In this document: piece after piece, positions 34,063 to 44,548 of the stretch
How the letters are laid out: every line of letters begins with the position of its first letter
Numbering within the stretch: position 1 is the stretch's first letter
Origin: JASLEW01 sp963732005
Lineage (GTDB): Bacteria; Acidobacteriota; Thermoanaerobaculia; Multivoradales; UBA5704
Length of the DNA stretch: 64,000 nt
Direction: 5' to 3'
Assembly: GCA_963732005.1 (NCBI GenBank)
Contig: CAVSXT010000004.1
Coordinates: 1,488,001 to 1,552,000 of the forward strand
The notes under the pieces: model-generated
Database searches by the model: none
The model's input: the letters and a program-made list of their open reading frames with translations, nothing else
Told to the model about the DNA's origin: nothing
Made by a program: the position numbers and the translations under genes

Positions 34063-35214
34063 ATGCTGCGCCTGCCGCCGTTCCGGTTGCTGCGCCCGCG
34101 GACGCTCGCCGAAGCGGCGACGCTGCTGGCCGAGGAGGGAGCGGCCGACGGCCGGCCGGTGCGGCTGGTGGCGGGCGGCACCGACCTGTGGCCGAACATG
34201 AAGCGCCGCCATCAGCAGGCGGCGACGGTGGTGAGCCTGATGGGAGTGCCGGAGCTGGCCGGCGTGCGCCACCCCACTCGCGCCGGCACCGCCGGCACCG
34301 GCGGCACCCCCTGGGGCGGCGGCGCGCCGGTGCGGATCGGCGCCACCACGCTGCTCGACGACGTGGCCCGGCACCCCCTGATCGCCCAGCGCTATCCGGC
34401 GCTCGCCACGGCGGTGGCGTCGATCTCCTCGCCGCCGCTGCGCAACATGGGGACGCTGGGCGGCAATCTCTGCGTCGACACCCGCTGCACCTACTACAAC
34501 CAGACCGAGGAGTGGCGGCGCGCCATCGACTACTGCATGAAGGCCGAGGGCAGCATCTGCTGGGTGGCGACCAGCTCGCCGCGCTGCTGGGCGCACTCGG
34601 CCTCCGACTCGGCGCCGATGCTCTGCGCGCTGGAAGCCAGCGTGCGCCTGGTGTCGCGGCAGGGCGAGCGGACGGTGCCGGTCGCCGATCTCTACCGCGA
34701 CGACGGCATCGACTACCTGGCGCGCCGCCCGGACGAGATCCTGACCGAGATCGAGCTGCCGGCGGCGGCCGCCGCCGGCGATCGCGATCCCGGCAACCCC
34801 GCCGATGCCCGCGGTGATGGCGATCGCTGCCGTACGGCGTTCTGGAAGCTGCGGCGCCGCGGCTCGATCGACTTCGCGGTGCTGTCGGTGGCGGCGGCGG
34901 TGTGGACGGACGCCGCGGGCGACATCCGCCGCGCCCGCATCTACCTCGGAGCGGTGGGTAGCGCGCCGGTCGCCGCCACCGCCGCCGCCGAGCTGCTGGC
35001 CGGCCGGCCGCTGCGCGCGCTCACCGACGACTCCGAGCTCCTCGCCACCGCCGGCCGCCTGGTGCGCAAGGTGGCGACGCCGATGGACAACACCGACTTC
35101 CAGGCGCAGTGGCGCGGCGTCATGGCGGCGCGCTACACCGAGGCGGCGCTGCGCGAGCTGGCCGACGGCGAGCGGCAGCGCCTGGCGCCGCGGCACCCGC
35201 TGCCGGCGTCGTGA
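34063..35214 (+). CDS. hcrB: FAD subunit with extra [4Fe-4S] loop, 4-hydroxybenzoyl-CoA reductase beta type
   Basis: 383 aa. FAD-binding VAGGTDLWPNMK and SISSPPLRNMGTLGGNL motifs of the PCMH-type fold. Unlike ordinary xanthine dehydrogenase FAD subunits it has a Cys-rich insert with C142, C158, C166 and C175; the spacing 16-8-9 equals that reported for the [4Fe-4S] ligands of Thauera HcrB (122, 138, 146, 155, from memory). This cluster lets the enzyme take electrons from ferredoxin and work in the reductive direction, so it is the strongest evidence for the hcr assignment. Starts three bases after the hcrA stop. Confidence 0.88.
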   Translation: MLRLPPFRLLRPRTLAEAATLLAEEGAADGRPVRLVAGGTDLWPNMKRRHQQAATVVSLMGVPELAGVRHPTRAGTAGTGGTPWGGGAPVRIGATTLLDDVARHPLIAQRYPALATAVASISSPPLRNMGTLGGNLCVDTRCTYYNQTEEWRRAIDYCMKAEGSICWVATSSPRCWAHSASDSAPMLCALEASVRLVSRQGERTVPVADLYRDDGIDYLARRPDEILTEIELPAAAAAGDRDPGNPADARGDGDRCRTAFWKLRRRGSIDFAVLSVAAAVWTDAAGDIRRARIYLGAVGSAPVAATAAAELLAGRPLRALTDDSELLATAGRLVRKVATPMDNTDFQAQWRGVMAARYTEAALRELADGERQRLAPRHPLPAS

Positions 35215-35265
35215 AGGCCGCGAGTGCCCGGACCCGGCCGCCAGTCGCCGAGAGAACGCGCCGGA

Positions 35266-35427
35266 TCAGCAGTATCTGTCGGTGCAGGTCAGCGGGCGAG
35301 AACACCAGTAGGTTATACAATCCGGCGTGGCGGTCATCGCTCCCACCACCGACAAAAGCTCCTGCCGCTCCAAGCGGTGCACGGTTTCACGCGCGAGGGA
35401 GATTTTCTTCTGCGGTTGTTTGTTCAC
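35266..35427 (-). CDS. Candidate class I lanthipeptide-like precursor peptide (orphan)
   Basis: 53 aa from GTG 35427, preceded by AGAGAGGAAC as ribosome site. The leader KKISLARETVHRLERQELLSVVGA fits the K-x-S-L-x-x-E-T-L-x-x-L-x-x-x-x-L-x-x-V-x-G pattern common in class I lanthipeptide precursors of Bacteroidetes-type and related genomes. The core MTATPDCITYWCSRPLTC plus TDRYC has four Cys, each preceded within 2-5 residues by Thr or Ser, suiting lanthionine rings. No dehydratase or cyclase gene is in the window, so modifying enzymes must act in trans or the gene is a stray. It lies antisense between hcrB and the MocA-like gene. Confidence 0.6.
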   Translation of the reverse strand: MNKQPQKKISLARETVHRLERQELLSVVGAMTATPDCITYWCSRPLTCTDRYC

Positions 35428-35570
35428 GATGTTCCTCTCTTTACGCAGCGAGTCGTAAGCGGGCTGGATGCCCACCCGCTGAGAGAGGTGCTCACGCGTC
35501 GTGACCGAGGGACACCGGCGCTCGCGTCACGCGCGGACTCGGGTCCCTTCGGTCGGCGGACGGACCGATC

Positions 35571-36242
35571 TTGAGCGCCCTCCCGCGCTCGCCGGCTGGC
35601 GACGGCTCGGCCACGCCGCCGGCCGCCATCGTCCCCGCCGCCGGCGCCTCGCGGCGCATGGGCCGCCCCAAGTTGCTACTGCCTTACGGTGGCGGGACCG
35701 TCCTGGGCGCGGTCGCCGCCGCGCTGCGCACGGCGGGAGCGGCGCCGATCGTGGTGGTCGCGGCGGCGGCGGACGCCGAGCTGCGCGCCTGGTGCGCGGG
35801 GGAGGGGCCGGCGGCAGCGGATGGGCTGCGCCTGGCGCTCAATCCGGCGCCGGAGCGCGGCATGCTGTCGTCGATCATGGCAGGGTTGACCGCCCTGGGC
35901 GGCGCCGCCGAGCTGGCGCCGGGCGGCGCGCCGCTGCTGGTCTGCCCCGGCGACCTCCCGGCGCTGCGCCCGGACACGGTGGCCCAGCTGCTGCGCCGGC
36001 GGCACGCTGCCGGCGCGGGGCTCGCGGTACCCACCTACCGCGGCCGGCGTGGGCACCCGCTGGCCATCGCGGCGGAGCTGATCTCAGAGATCGGCGGCCT
36101 CGACCCCAGCCGCGGCCTGCGCCAGCTGCTCGATCTCCACCCCGGCGAGCTGCTCGAGATCGAGGTCGACGATCCCGGCTGCGTCGCCGATCTCGACACT
36201 CCCGCTGACTACCGGCGGCTGCATCGCCGCCCTGTTCGATGA
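35571..36242 (+). CDS. mocA: MocA-family molybdenum cofactor nucleotidyltransferase
   Basis: 223 aa. GT-A nucleotidyltransferase fold: PAAGASRRMGRPKLLLPYGGGTVL (NTP-binding loop), then LVCPGDLPALRP with the metal-binding acidic motif, and VPTYRGRRGHPLAI near the product site. The DDPGCVADLDTPADYRRL C-terminus is typical of MocA/YgfJ-like enzymes, which add CMP to molybdopterin for xanthine oxidase-family enzymes. It follows hcrCAB closely, which fits maturation of that enzyme. MobA is less likely because the substrate loop is MocA-like. Confidence 0.83.
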   Translation: MSALPRSPAGDGSATPPAAIVPAAGASRRMGRPKLLLPYGGGTVLGAVAAALRTAGAAPIVVVAAAADAELRAWCAGEGPAAADGLRLALNPAPERGMLSSIMAGLTALGGAAELAPGGAPLLVCPGDLPALRPDTVAQLLRRRHAAGAGLAVPTYRGRRGHPLAIAAELISEIGGLDPSRGLRQLLDLHPGELLEIEVDDPGCVADLDTPADYRRLHRRPVR

Positions 36243-36341
36243 GCCAAACCGACTGCAGGTCGTACCTTGACCCACGCTCCAGGTTGGCGCCGCCGCGCAC
36301 CACCGGATAAAATCGGGCTACCAACCGGAGGGAGGAATCCG

Positions 36342-36890
36342 ATGACGACGAAGCGGATCGCAGCGAGTCTGTCGGCGATGCTCCTGATCTCGGCGGCCGC
36401 CTTGCTGGCGCTCGACGATGCCAAGAGCGCCAAGAGCGGTGCCCCGACGAAGCCGGGGACGAGCGCCAAGGCGGCGGCCAAGGCGCCGGACCATGCGGCG
36501 CTCACCCCCGCCGACATGCAGTGGGGAGACGGTCCACCGAGCTTGCAGCCGGGGGCCAAGCTGGCGGTGCTGGAAGGCGACCCGGGCAAGGCCGGGCAGT
36601 CGTTCACCGTGCGCTTGCGCGTGCCGGACGGCTACAAGGTGGCGCCGCACTGGCACCCGACCACCGAGCACGTCACGGTGATCTCGGGGACCTTCCACAT
36701 CGCCATGGGCGACAAGTTCGACGACACCAAGGGCATGGCGCTCGGCCCGGGGTCGTTCGGCTACATGGGGCCAAGGATGCATCACTACGCCTGGTTCACC
36801 GGCGATAGCGAGATCCAGATCCACGGCGTCGGTCCCTTCGCGCTCCACTACGTCAATCCGGCGGACGACCCCCGGCAGGCCAAGAAGTAG
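36342..36890 (+). CDS. Periplasmic cupin-domain protein
   Basis: 182 aa. A signal peptide (KRIAASLSAMLLISAAALLAL) is followed by an Ala/Lys-rich spacer and a cupin barrel with both motifs: HWHPTTEHVTVISG (metal-binding His/Glu set) and GPGSFGYMGPRMHHYAWF. Such small exported cupins usually bind a metal and have unknown substrates. GGAGGAA lies six bases before the ATG. Between the MocA-like gene and the molybdate-type transporter, but the link to molybdenum is only positional. Confidence 0.82.
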   Translation: MTTKRIAASLSAMLLISAAALLALDDAKSAKSGAPTKPGTSAKAAAKAPDHAALTPADMQWGDGPPSLQPGAKLAVLEGDPGKAGQSFTVRLRVPDGYKVAPHWHPTTEHVTVISGTFHIAMGDKFDDTKGMALGPGSFGYMGPRMHHYAWFTGDSEIQIHGVGPFALHYVNPADDPRQAKK

Positions 36891-36960
36891 TCGCGTGGCG
36901 CGGCGGCCCGCCGCCTCGCCCGTCTGATCGCGATCCTCGGGCCCGGATCGAGCCGAAACG

Positions 36961-36982
36961 GCCGGGCGGCTTGCCGCCCGGC
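36961..36982 (+). terminator. GC-rich perfect hairpin downstream of the cupin gene
   Basis: GCCGGGCGGC-TT-GCCGCCCGGC: 10-base perfect stem with a two-base loop, 71 bases after the cupin stop. No U-tract follows, so it would be an atypical terminator or an mRNA-stabilising end. Confidence 0.5.
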
Positions 36983-37039
36983 CCGGCGCCTGATGATGCC
37001 CACAATAAGATAAGATGCTTGCCAACCAATGGAGATTCG

Positions 37040-38122
37040 ATGAGCGCGCTTCGCCATTCATCGGAGGTTCCCTGTCCGCGGCCCTTGCGGCTGGCGGCCG
37101 GGCTGGCCCTCGCCGTCTGGCAGGCGATGCTGTCGCCACCGCCGGCGCTCCCGGCGTCGCCTGCGCTCCCGGCATCCCCGGCGGTGTCAGCACTCCCGCC
37201 GGCATCGGCGAGCACCGTTCCAGCCCGGGACCGGACGGTCTCCGTCCTCTATGCGGGCTCGCTGGCGGCGGTCATGGAGAACGGCCTCGGCCCGGCGTTC
37301 ACCCGCGCCTCCGGCTATGCCTATCAGGGTGAAGCCCAGGGATCGCTCGGCGCCGCACAGCTGATCCACGACGGCGTGCGGACGCCGGACGTGTTCATCA
37401 GCGCCGATCCGTTGGTCAACGACAGGGTGCTGATGGGGCCCGCCAACCGCAACCTGGTGCGCTGGTATGCGATCCTGGCGTCCTCGCAGCTGGTCGTCGG
37501 CTACAACCCGCGCAGCAGGTTCTGGTCGCGATTCGAGGCGGCCAAGGCCAACCGGGTCCCCTGGTACGAGGTCCTGGAGACGCCCGGGGTCCGCTTCGGG
37601 CGCGGCGACCCGACCATCGATCCGAAGGGCTATCGGACGCTGTTCATGTTCCGGCTGGCCGGCCGCCATTACCACCGGCCGGAGCTGCCGGGTCTCCCGG
37701 GCGACCCGCTGAACCCGGCGCAGGTCTTCCCGGAGGTCGTGCTGCTGGCCCGGCTGGAGTCGGGACAATTCGACGCCGGGATCTTCTACCGCCACGAGGC
37801 GGTGGCTCACAAGCTGCCCTTCATCAGCCTGCCGCCCGAGATCAATCTGGGCGACGTCCGCTTTGGCAGCCTCTATGCTCAGGAGAGCTACACCACGCCG
37901 TCGGGCCAGCGGGCCACCGGGGCGCCGATCCTCTTCACCGTCTCCATCCCGGAAACGGTGCGGCATCGCCAGGCGGCCCTGACCTTCGCCCGCTTCCTCC
38001 TCGCCTCGGACGAGCTCCTCGAGCAATTCGGCTTCGGCAAGGTGCAGCATCAGGTCGGCGGCGACATGACGCAGGTTCCCCAGGGGCTGCGCGACCTGTG
38101 CACGGGGCGCTTCGCGCCGTGA
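37040..38122 (+). CDS. ABC transporter substrate-binding protein, molybdate/tungstate type (WtpA/ModA-like)
   Basis: 360 aa. Signal peptide with a hydrophobic core (LRLAAGLALAVWQAML) and a Pro/Ala spacer. The mature start VSVLYAGSLAAVMENGLGPAFTRASG and the GSLGAAQLIHDG and TPDVFISADPLVNDRVL segments are typical of WtpA/ModA oxyanion binders. Contains the DPTIDPKGYRTLFMFRLAG stretch common in tungstate/molybdate binding proteins. GGAG is a few bases before ATG 37040. Its stop overlaps the permease start (GTGA). Mo versus W cannot be decided from sequence. Confidence 0.8.
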   Translation: MSALRHSSEVPCPRPLRLAAGLALAVWQAMLSPPPALPASPALPASPAVSALPPASASTVPARDRTVSVLYAGSLAAVMENGLGPAFTRASGYAYQGEAQGSLGAAQLIHDGVRTPDVFISADPLVNDRVLMGPANRNLVRWYAILASSQLVVGYNPRSRFWSRFEAAKANRVPWYEVLETPGVRFGRGDPTIDPKGYRTLFMFRLAGRHYHRPELPGLPGDPLNPAQVFPEVVLLARLESGQFDAGIFYRHEAVAHKLPFISLPPEINLGDVRFGSLYAQESYTTPSGQRATGAPILFTVSIPETVRHRQAALTFARFLLASDELLEQFGFGKVQHQVGGDMTQVPQGLRDLCTGRFAP

Positions 38123-38912
38123 GCCGCCGCACCGGCCCGACCCTGGCAGCCTTCGGCCTCCTCGGCGGCCTGCTGCTGCTGGACCTGGTGCTGCCGATCG
38201 TCGACCTGCTCTACCAGGCCGACTGGTCAGGATGGCTGGCGTCGCTGCGGCAGCCGGCGGCGCGCGAGGCGCTCCTGGTTTCCGTCGGCACCTCCGCGAT
38301 CGCCATGCTGACGATGACGCTGCTGGGCGTGCCGCTCGGCTATGTCCTCGCGCGCGCCAACCTGCCCGGCAAGCAGTTCTGGATCACCCTGGTCTTCCTG
38401 CCGATGGTGGTGCCGGATCTGGCGGGCGGCATCCTGTTGCTGCGGCTGTTCGGCCCCTACGGCATGATCGGCCGCCCACTCGCCTCGGGCCACGTCGAGC
38501 TGACCAACAACCTGGCGGGGATCGTGCTGGCACAGCTCTTCGTGGCCGCGCCCTACGTCGTGATCTCCGCGCTCGCCGGGTTTGGCGGCGTCGATCCCAA
38601 GCTCGAGCTGGCCGCGGCGACGCTGGGCGATTCGCGCTGGCGCACCTTCTGGCGGATCTCCCTGCCGCTGGCATGGCCGGGCATCGCCGCCGGGATCACG
38701 CTCGCCTGGATCCGGGCGCTGGGAGAGTTCGGGACGACGCTGATCATGGCGTACAACCCCCACTCCCTGCCGGTGTACATGTGGGTGAAGTTCGAGTCCG
38801 ACGGCCTCGCCGGCGCCATGCCGGCAGCCTTCTTCCTGGTGCTGCTCGCCGCCGCCGCGGTGGTGATCTCGCGGCTGCTCAACCGCTTCACCGGTTCCTC
38901 CCTGGGTGCTGC

Positions 38913-38916
<4 letters not shown>
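38119..38916 (+). CDS. ABC transporter permease, molybdate/tungstate type (WtpB/ModB-like)
   Basis: 265 aa with six hydrophobic segments. The EAA loop (ELAAATLGDSRWRTFWRISLPLAWPG) and the ALGEFGTTLIMAYN helix are characteristic of ModB/WtpB and sulfate permeases. GTG 38119 overlaps the binding-protein stop. The next gene starts within this stop (TTGA), so all three genes are translationally coupled. Confidence 0.86.
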
Positions 38917-40511
<1,595 letters not shown>

Positions 40512-40694
40512 CCGCCCCGCATCCCCGCCGAGCCAGCGGCCTCCCGGCCCGGCGCCTCCCGGCCCGGCGTCCCTCAATGGTCCCGAATCTCGCACCATGA
40601 TTGAAAGGCTCGCGTGCGTTGCTGCACGCCAGGCTGCGGGCAGGCCGTCCGCTCCCCGGTGAGACTACAACTCGAGTCGAAGGAGGAGAGAACC

Positions 40695-41624
40695 ATGAGA
40701 ACCCGAGCCCTTGCGACGCTCTGCACCCTCCTGTTGCCATTGTGCGGTGGCGTGGCCGCTTCGGCGACCACCTGGGACATCATCAACGTCTGCGGCTTCG
40801 CCGGCATCGGCGGCGACGAGGTGGGACGCGGCATCTACCTGACCGCCTACCCCGGAAGAAACCTGTCCCAGGTCGAGCTTGGCTACACCGCCACCAACGG
40901 CCACGCCGGCGTGTGGAGCATCTCGCTGACGGCGCGGCGCGGCAGCTACGATGGGCCAATCATCGGCACTCCTCAGATCGCCACGGTCAACGTGCCCCAG
41001 TTCAGCAGCGCCTCCGAGGCCCTGGTGATCTTCGACTTCAACGGCGCGCCGGTGACGCCGGGGGACACCATCACCTTCACCCAGACGGCGCAGCAGCTCG
41101 GCGGCACCGGCGGCGAGCTCGACTTCGACCTTGGCGCCGGGCCGTGCTCGAACGTGACCGAGACCAACGGGACCAGTCCTCCCCTGGACGCCTTCCGGCA
41201 CGCCAGGGTCGGCATCGTGGTCACCGAGCACAAGCCTCCCACCTCCTGCGTCGCCAGCGACACCGTGATGTGCATCGACTCGATCCCGGGCGACCAGCGG
41301 TTCAAGGCCACGGTCACCTTCCACACCACCCAGGCCGGCGGCGCCGCCGGTAACGGCAACGAGATCCCCTTGGCCCCGCTGGGGCTCGACCAGGGGGGCA
41401 TGTTCTGGTTCTTCAACCCGGACAACCCCGAGATGCTGGTCAAGGTCATCGACGGCTGCGCCGTCAACGGCCACTTCTGGGTGTTCATCTCGGCCGGTAC
41501 CAATGTCGGCTACAGCATTACCGTCACCGACACCGCCTTTGGAGCGACCAGGACCTACACCAACAACGACCTGACGCCGGCCGTCCCGGTCCAGGACACT
41601 TCGGCGCTGACCGGCTGTACCTAG
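40695..41624 (+). CDS. Secreted protein with a C-terminal domain repeated in Thermoanaerobaculia exoproteins
   Basis: 309 aa. GAAGGAGGAG just upstream and a signal peptide (TRALATLCTLLLPLCGGVAASA) fix the start. The first 170 residues form a strand-rich domain (SQVELGYTATNGHAGVWSISLTA). The last 110 residues (RFKATVTFHTTQ..., GGMFWFFNPDNPEMLVKVIDGCAVNGHFWVFISAGTNVGYSITVTDTAFGATRTYTN) match, as I recall it, a domain found at the end of many secreted Acidobacteriota proteins. Function unknown; probably a cell-surface or secreted accessory module. Confidence 0.75.
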   Translation: MRTRALATLCTLLLPLCGGVAASATTWDIINVCGFAGIGGDEVGRGIYLTAYPGRNLSQVELGYTATNGHAGVWSISLTARRGSYDGPIIGTPQIATVNVPQFSSASEALVIFDFNGAPVTPGDTITFTQTAQQLGGTGGELDFDLGAGPCSNVTETNGTSPPLDAFRHARVGIVVTEHKPPTSCVASDTVMCIDSIPGDQRFKATVTFHTTQAGGAAGNGNEIPLAPLGLDQGGMFWFFNPDNPEMLVKVIDGCAVNGHFWVFISAGTNVGYSITVTDTAFGATRTYTNNDLTPAVPVQDTSALTGCT

Positions 41625-41645
41625 GTATCTAGAGCTACGGCGTGA

Positions 41646-41679
41646 GCGGTCGCCTGCCGGCAATGCGGCAAGCGACCGC
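41646..41679 (+). terminator. Two-step hairpin, probable terminator of the secreted-protein gene
   Basis: Outer arms GCGGTCGC/GCGACCGC and inner arms TGCCG/CGGCA, with single unpaired bases between, 22 bases after the stop. No long U-tract. Confidence 0.55.
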
Positions 41680-41742
41680 CGCTGCCTCGCAGCGCACCGC
41701 CGTACCGGTTGGGCGCTCGACGGAGTACCATGGGGCGCCCCG

Positions 41743-42495
41743 ATGATCGCGCCGCCCTACGAGACGCCGCGCTTCGCTCGCCTGTGGCGCGGCCCCCTGC
41801 TGCTTGCGCTCGCGGTGCCCGTGCTGCTCACCGGCTGGGCGCTCTGGGAAGGGCTCACCTGGCCGGACGTCGGGGCGCTCGCCCACCGCCACCCGGTCAC
41901 CACGGCGTTCATCGAGCACTACCGGAGCGGCGGCTGGTTCCGCTGGTTCCGGTCGCCGCGCCCGGTCGAGTGGCAGTGGGTGCCCTACTCGCAGATCTCG
42001 CCGAACCTCAAGCGGGCGGTGATCTGCGCCGAGGACATGGGGTTCTTCTCCCACCACGGCTTCGAGCGCGGCGAGATAAAGGCGGCGCTCCACGACGCCT
42101 GGGAGGAGAAGCGCCTGCCGCGCGGCGCGTCGACCATCACCCAGCAGCTGGCCAAGAACCTCTGGCTCTCGTCCTCGCGTAACCCGCTGCGCAAGCTCAA
42201 GGAGGCGGCGCTCACCCGCCAGCTCGAGGCGCACCTCGCCAAGCGGCGCATCCTGGAGCTCTACCTCAACGTCGTCGAGCTCGGACCCGGCATCTACGGC
42301 GCCGAAGCGGCGGCGCGCCACTACTTCGGCAAATCGGCCCGCAGCCTCAGCGAGCACGAGGCAGCGCAGCTGGCCGCCAGCCTGCCGCTGCCGGTCGAAT
42401 GGCACCCCGGCGCCGACAACCGCGCCTATCGCCGGCACGTGCAGACCGTCCTGCACCGGATGAGCAAGGCCGGCTGGCTCGCGCAGCTGATCTGA
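41743..42495 (+). CDS. mtgA: Monofunctional peptidoglycan glycosyltransferase
   Basis: 250 aa. One N-terminal membrane helix and a GT51 domain with all motifs: ICAEDMGFFSHHGFE (catalytic Glu), RGASTITQQLAKNLWLS, LKEAALTRQLEAHLAKRRILELYLN, VVELGPGIYGAEAAARHYFGK. No transpeptidase domain, so it polymerises lipid II glycan chains only. Length and domain layout are normal for MtgA. Confidence 0.94.
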   Translation: MIAPPYETPRFARLWRGPLLLALAVPVLLTGWALWEGLTWPDVGALAHRHPVTTAFIEHYRSGGWFRWFRSPRPVEWQWVPYSQISPNLKRAVICAEDMGFFSHHGFERGEIKAALHDAWEEKRLPRGASTITQQLAKNLWLSSSRNPLRKLKEAALTRQLEAHLAKRRILELYLNVVELGPGIYGAEAAARHYFGKSARSLSEHEAAQLAASLPLPVEWHPGADNRAYRRHVQTVLHRMSKAGWLAQLI

Positions 42496-42529
42496 CCCCC
42501 TCCCCGCGCCCGACTGCACGACCCAGCTC

Positions 42530-42556
42530 TTGACCTGTCCATAGCCGATATAGAAT
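42530..42556 (+). promoter_or_regulatory. Candidate promoter for the DUF1015 gene
   Basis: TTGACC (42530-42535) and TAGAAT (42551-42556), a 15-base spacer, in a local AT-rich patch 47 bases before the start codon. The short spacer lowers confidence. Confidence 0.4.
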
Positions 42557-42602
42557 AGGTGCAGTCGCGAGATGTCCGCGCGGGAGCTCGGCGGGGGGTT
42601 GC

Positions 42603-44000
42603 ATGCGCCTATTTGCATTCCAGGGGTTGCGGTACAGCTCGCGGGCAGGTGACGCGGGCCGGCTCGCCGCACCTCCTTACGACCAGATCGACGACGCGGC
42701 TCGGGACCGATTCCAGGCGGCCTCGCCGTACCAATTCGTTCATCTGACGCGGCCGGTTGCCCCGGCAGCATCCACGGCGCAGCCGACGGGTCCAGGCGTG
42801 CCGCCCGGTCCGAGCCAGTACCAGCATGCCGCCGAGCTGCACCACCGCTGGCTGCGCGACGGCATCATCGCCCGTGACGAGCAGCCTGCCCTGTACCCTT
42901 ACGTGGTCGAGCTCGCCGGCGGCGGCCGGCGGCTGGGAGTGATGGCCCTGGTCGCCTACGCGCCGCCCACGGAGATCCGCCCGCACGAGCAGACCATCGA
43001 CAAGCCGCTCGCCGAGCGGCTGGCCCTGCTTGAGGCGACGCGGGTCGACCTCGAGCCGGCGCTGCTGCTGGCCGAGGACGACGGCCAGCTCGACCGCCTG
43101 CTGGCCGAGGATCTGGATGGCCGCGCCGCCGGAGGGGTGGGGCAAGCGCTGCCGGCCATGGTCGACTACCGCGACCCCGAGGGGCACCTCCACCGCTTGT
43201 TCCGCATCGCCGATCCGGCACGCATCGCCACCTATCAGTCGGCGCTCGCGGCACGGCCGGCGGCCATCGCCGACGGCCACCACCGCTACAAGGTGGGCCA
43301 GCTCTTCGCCGCTGCCCATCCTGCCGCCGCCTCCTCGGCCGCCCCCGCGGACACCACGCCCATCGCCGCCGCCGCCAAGCTGGCGGTGGTGACCAGCATC
43401 GGCTCGCCGGCGCTGACCATCGATCCCATCCACCGCGCCCTTCGCCAACGGATCGACCTCCAGCGCCTGCGAAGTGACCTGGGGTGGCACCCGGCAGGCG
43501 CCGGCAGCACGGCGATCTCAGCCAGCGCGGCGGTCTCGGCCGGCGCGGCGATCCCGGCCATCGCAGCCGTCTCGCCGTTCTCCGGCAGCTCGGGGGCCGA
43601 GCTGGCGCACGCCGTCGCGGCGGCGCCCCAGCCGGCGCTCGGGGTGTGGGTGGCCGGCGGGAGCCCGCCGGAGATCTGGCAGCTCTCGCCGGCAGGCCGC
43701 GCGCCCGGCGCGCCAGCGCTGGTGGTCGAGATCTTCCAGCATGCCATCCTGCCGGCGCTTGGCATCGCCCCGGCGGCGGCGACCGACGGCACCCTGGTCT
43801 ACCGGTCGGACCCCGGCACGCTCTACGACCAGGTCGAGAGCGGCGAACTCGGGACCGGCTTCTGGCTGCCGCCGATGCGCCCCGCCGACTTCGCCGCGGC
43901 CATCGCCCACGGCGAGCTGCTGCCGCCGAAATCGACCCGCTTCCTGCCCAAGGCGATGTCCGGCCTGGTCTGGTGCGATCACGAGTCGCGCGTTATTTGA
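42603..44000 (+). CDS. DUF1015 family protein
   Basis: 465 aa. Diagnostic segments: APPYDQIDDAARDRF near the N-terminus, LYPYVVELAGGGRRLGVMALVAY, the conserved ADGHHRYK motif, and the late FWLPPMRPADFAAAIAHGELLPPKSTRFLPKAMSGLVW. Family members are often near serine or phosphonate metabolism genes and have been proposed as kinases. An Ala/Ser-rich insert (about 300-330) is not conserved. It is followed by a small rhodanese-like gene. Confidence 0.9.
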   Translation: MRLFAFQGLRYSSRAGDAGRLAAPPYDQIDDAARDRFQAASPYQFVHLTRPVAPAASTAQPTGPGVPPGPSQYQHAAELHHRWLRDGIIARDEQPALYPYVVELAGGGRRLGVMALVAYAPPTEIRPHEQTIDKPLAERLALLEATRVDLEPALLLAEDDGQLDRLLAEDLDGRAAGGVGQALPAMVDYRDPEGHLHRLFRIADPARIATYQSALAARPAAIADGHHRYKVGQLFAAAHPAAASSAAPADTTPIAAAAKLAVVTSIGSPALTIDPIHRALRQRIDLQRLRSDLGWHPAGAGSTAISASAAVSAGAAIPAIAAVSPFSGSSGAELAHAVAAAPQPALGVWVAGGSPPEIWQLSPAGRAPGAPALVVEIFQHAILPALGIAPAAATDGTLVYRSDPGTLYDQVESGELGTGFWLPPMRPADFAAAIAHGELLPPKSTRFLPKAMSGLVWCDHESRVI

Positions 44001-44038
44001 AGAGGCTGGCAGCGATGTCGAGCGCATAGGAGCCGTGA

Positions 44039-44413
44039 ATGCCCACCCGCCACACCACCAAAGGCACTCCCGTGGTGCAGTTCGATCCCGAGCTCGAGGT
44101 GCCCCCCTATACCATCTTCCGGCGCCTCAAGGAGGGCGACCCGCCGCTGCTGATCGACGTCCGTCCGGCAGGCGGTCGCCTGGCGCTGATGGGAGCGCGC
44201 GGCCTGCCGGGACCGGAGTGGACGCCGCCGCCCGAGCTGGACGTGGTGCTGATCGACGACGACGGAGCGTGTGCGGTGGACGTCGCCCGCCGGCTGCAGG
44301 CAGCGGGCTTCCGCCGGGTGCGGGCGCTGTTCGGCGGCCTGCAGCTGTACGAGTTCTCGCTCGATCCACAGGTCGTGGGAGCCGAGACTTATTTGATCAA
44401 GCGATCGCCCTAG
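44039..44413 (+). CDS. Degenerate rhodanese-like protein
   Basis: 124 aa. The fold pattern is that of rhodanese (PPLLIDVRPAGGRLALMGARGLP, then LDVVLIDDDGACAVDVARRLQAAGFRRVRALFGGLQLYEF), but where the catalytic Cys loop is expected the sequence has IDDDGACAVDVA, with the Cys displaced, so sulfur transfer is doubtful. It starts 39 bases after the DUF1015 stop. Confidence 0.65.
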   Translation: MPTRHTTKGTPVVQFDPELEVPPYTIFRRLKEGDPPLLIDVRPAGGRLALMGARGLPGPEWTPPPELDVVLIDDDGACAVDVARRLQAAGFRRVRALFGGLQLYEFSLDPQVVGAETYLIKRSP

Positions 44414-44483
44414 CTGGTACCAAAACGGGACCCACCGAGCCCTGATTACAGCATCTATCGGATCGCCCCCGCATCCCCTCGAT

Positions 44484-44511
44484 CCCCTTCCCACCCTCCG
44501 GGGGGAAGGGG
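44484..44511. terminator. Convergent hairpin between the rhodanese-like and DsrE-like genes
   Basis: CCCCTTCCC and GGGAAGGGG, perfect 9-base arms with a 10-base loop, placed between two converging genes (44413 and 44549). Suited to a bidirectional terminator. Confidence 0.6.
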
Positions 44512-44548
44512 ACGCCCCCGCCCCCTCTTCGATGGCGATTCGTTCTCA

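Noticed and set aside
30457..35196. 1579-aa minus-strand open frame opposite the hcr genes
   Set aside because: Composition is that of an antisense shadow (His, Arg, Gly, Ala); hcrC-hcrA-hcrB on the plus strand have all their motifs.
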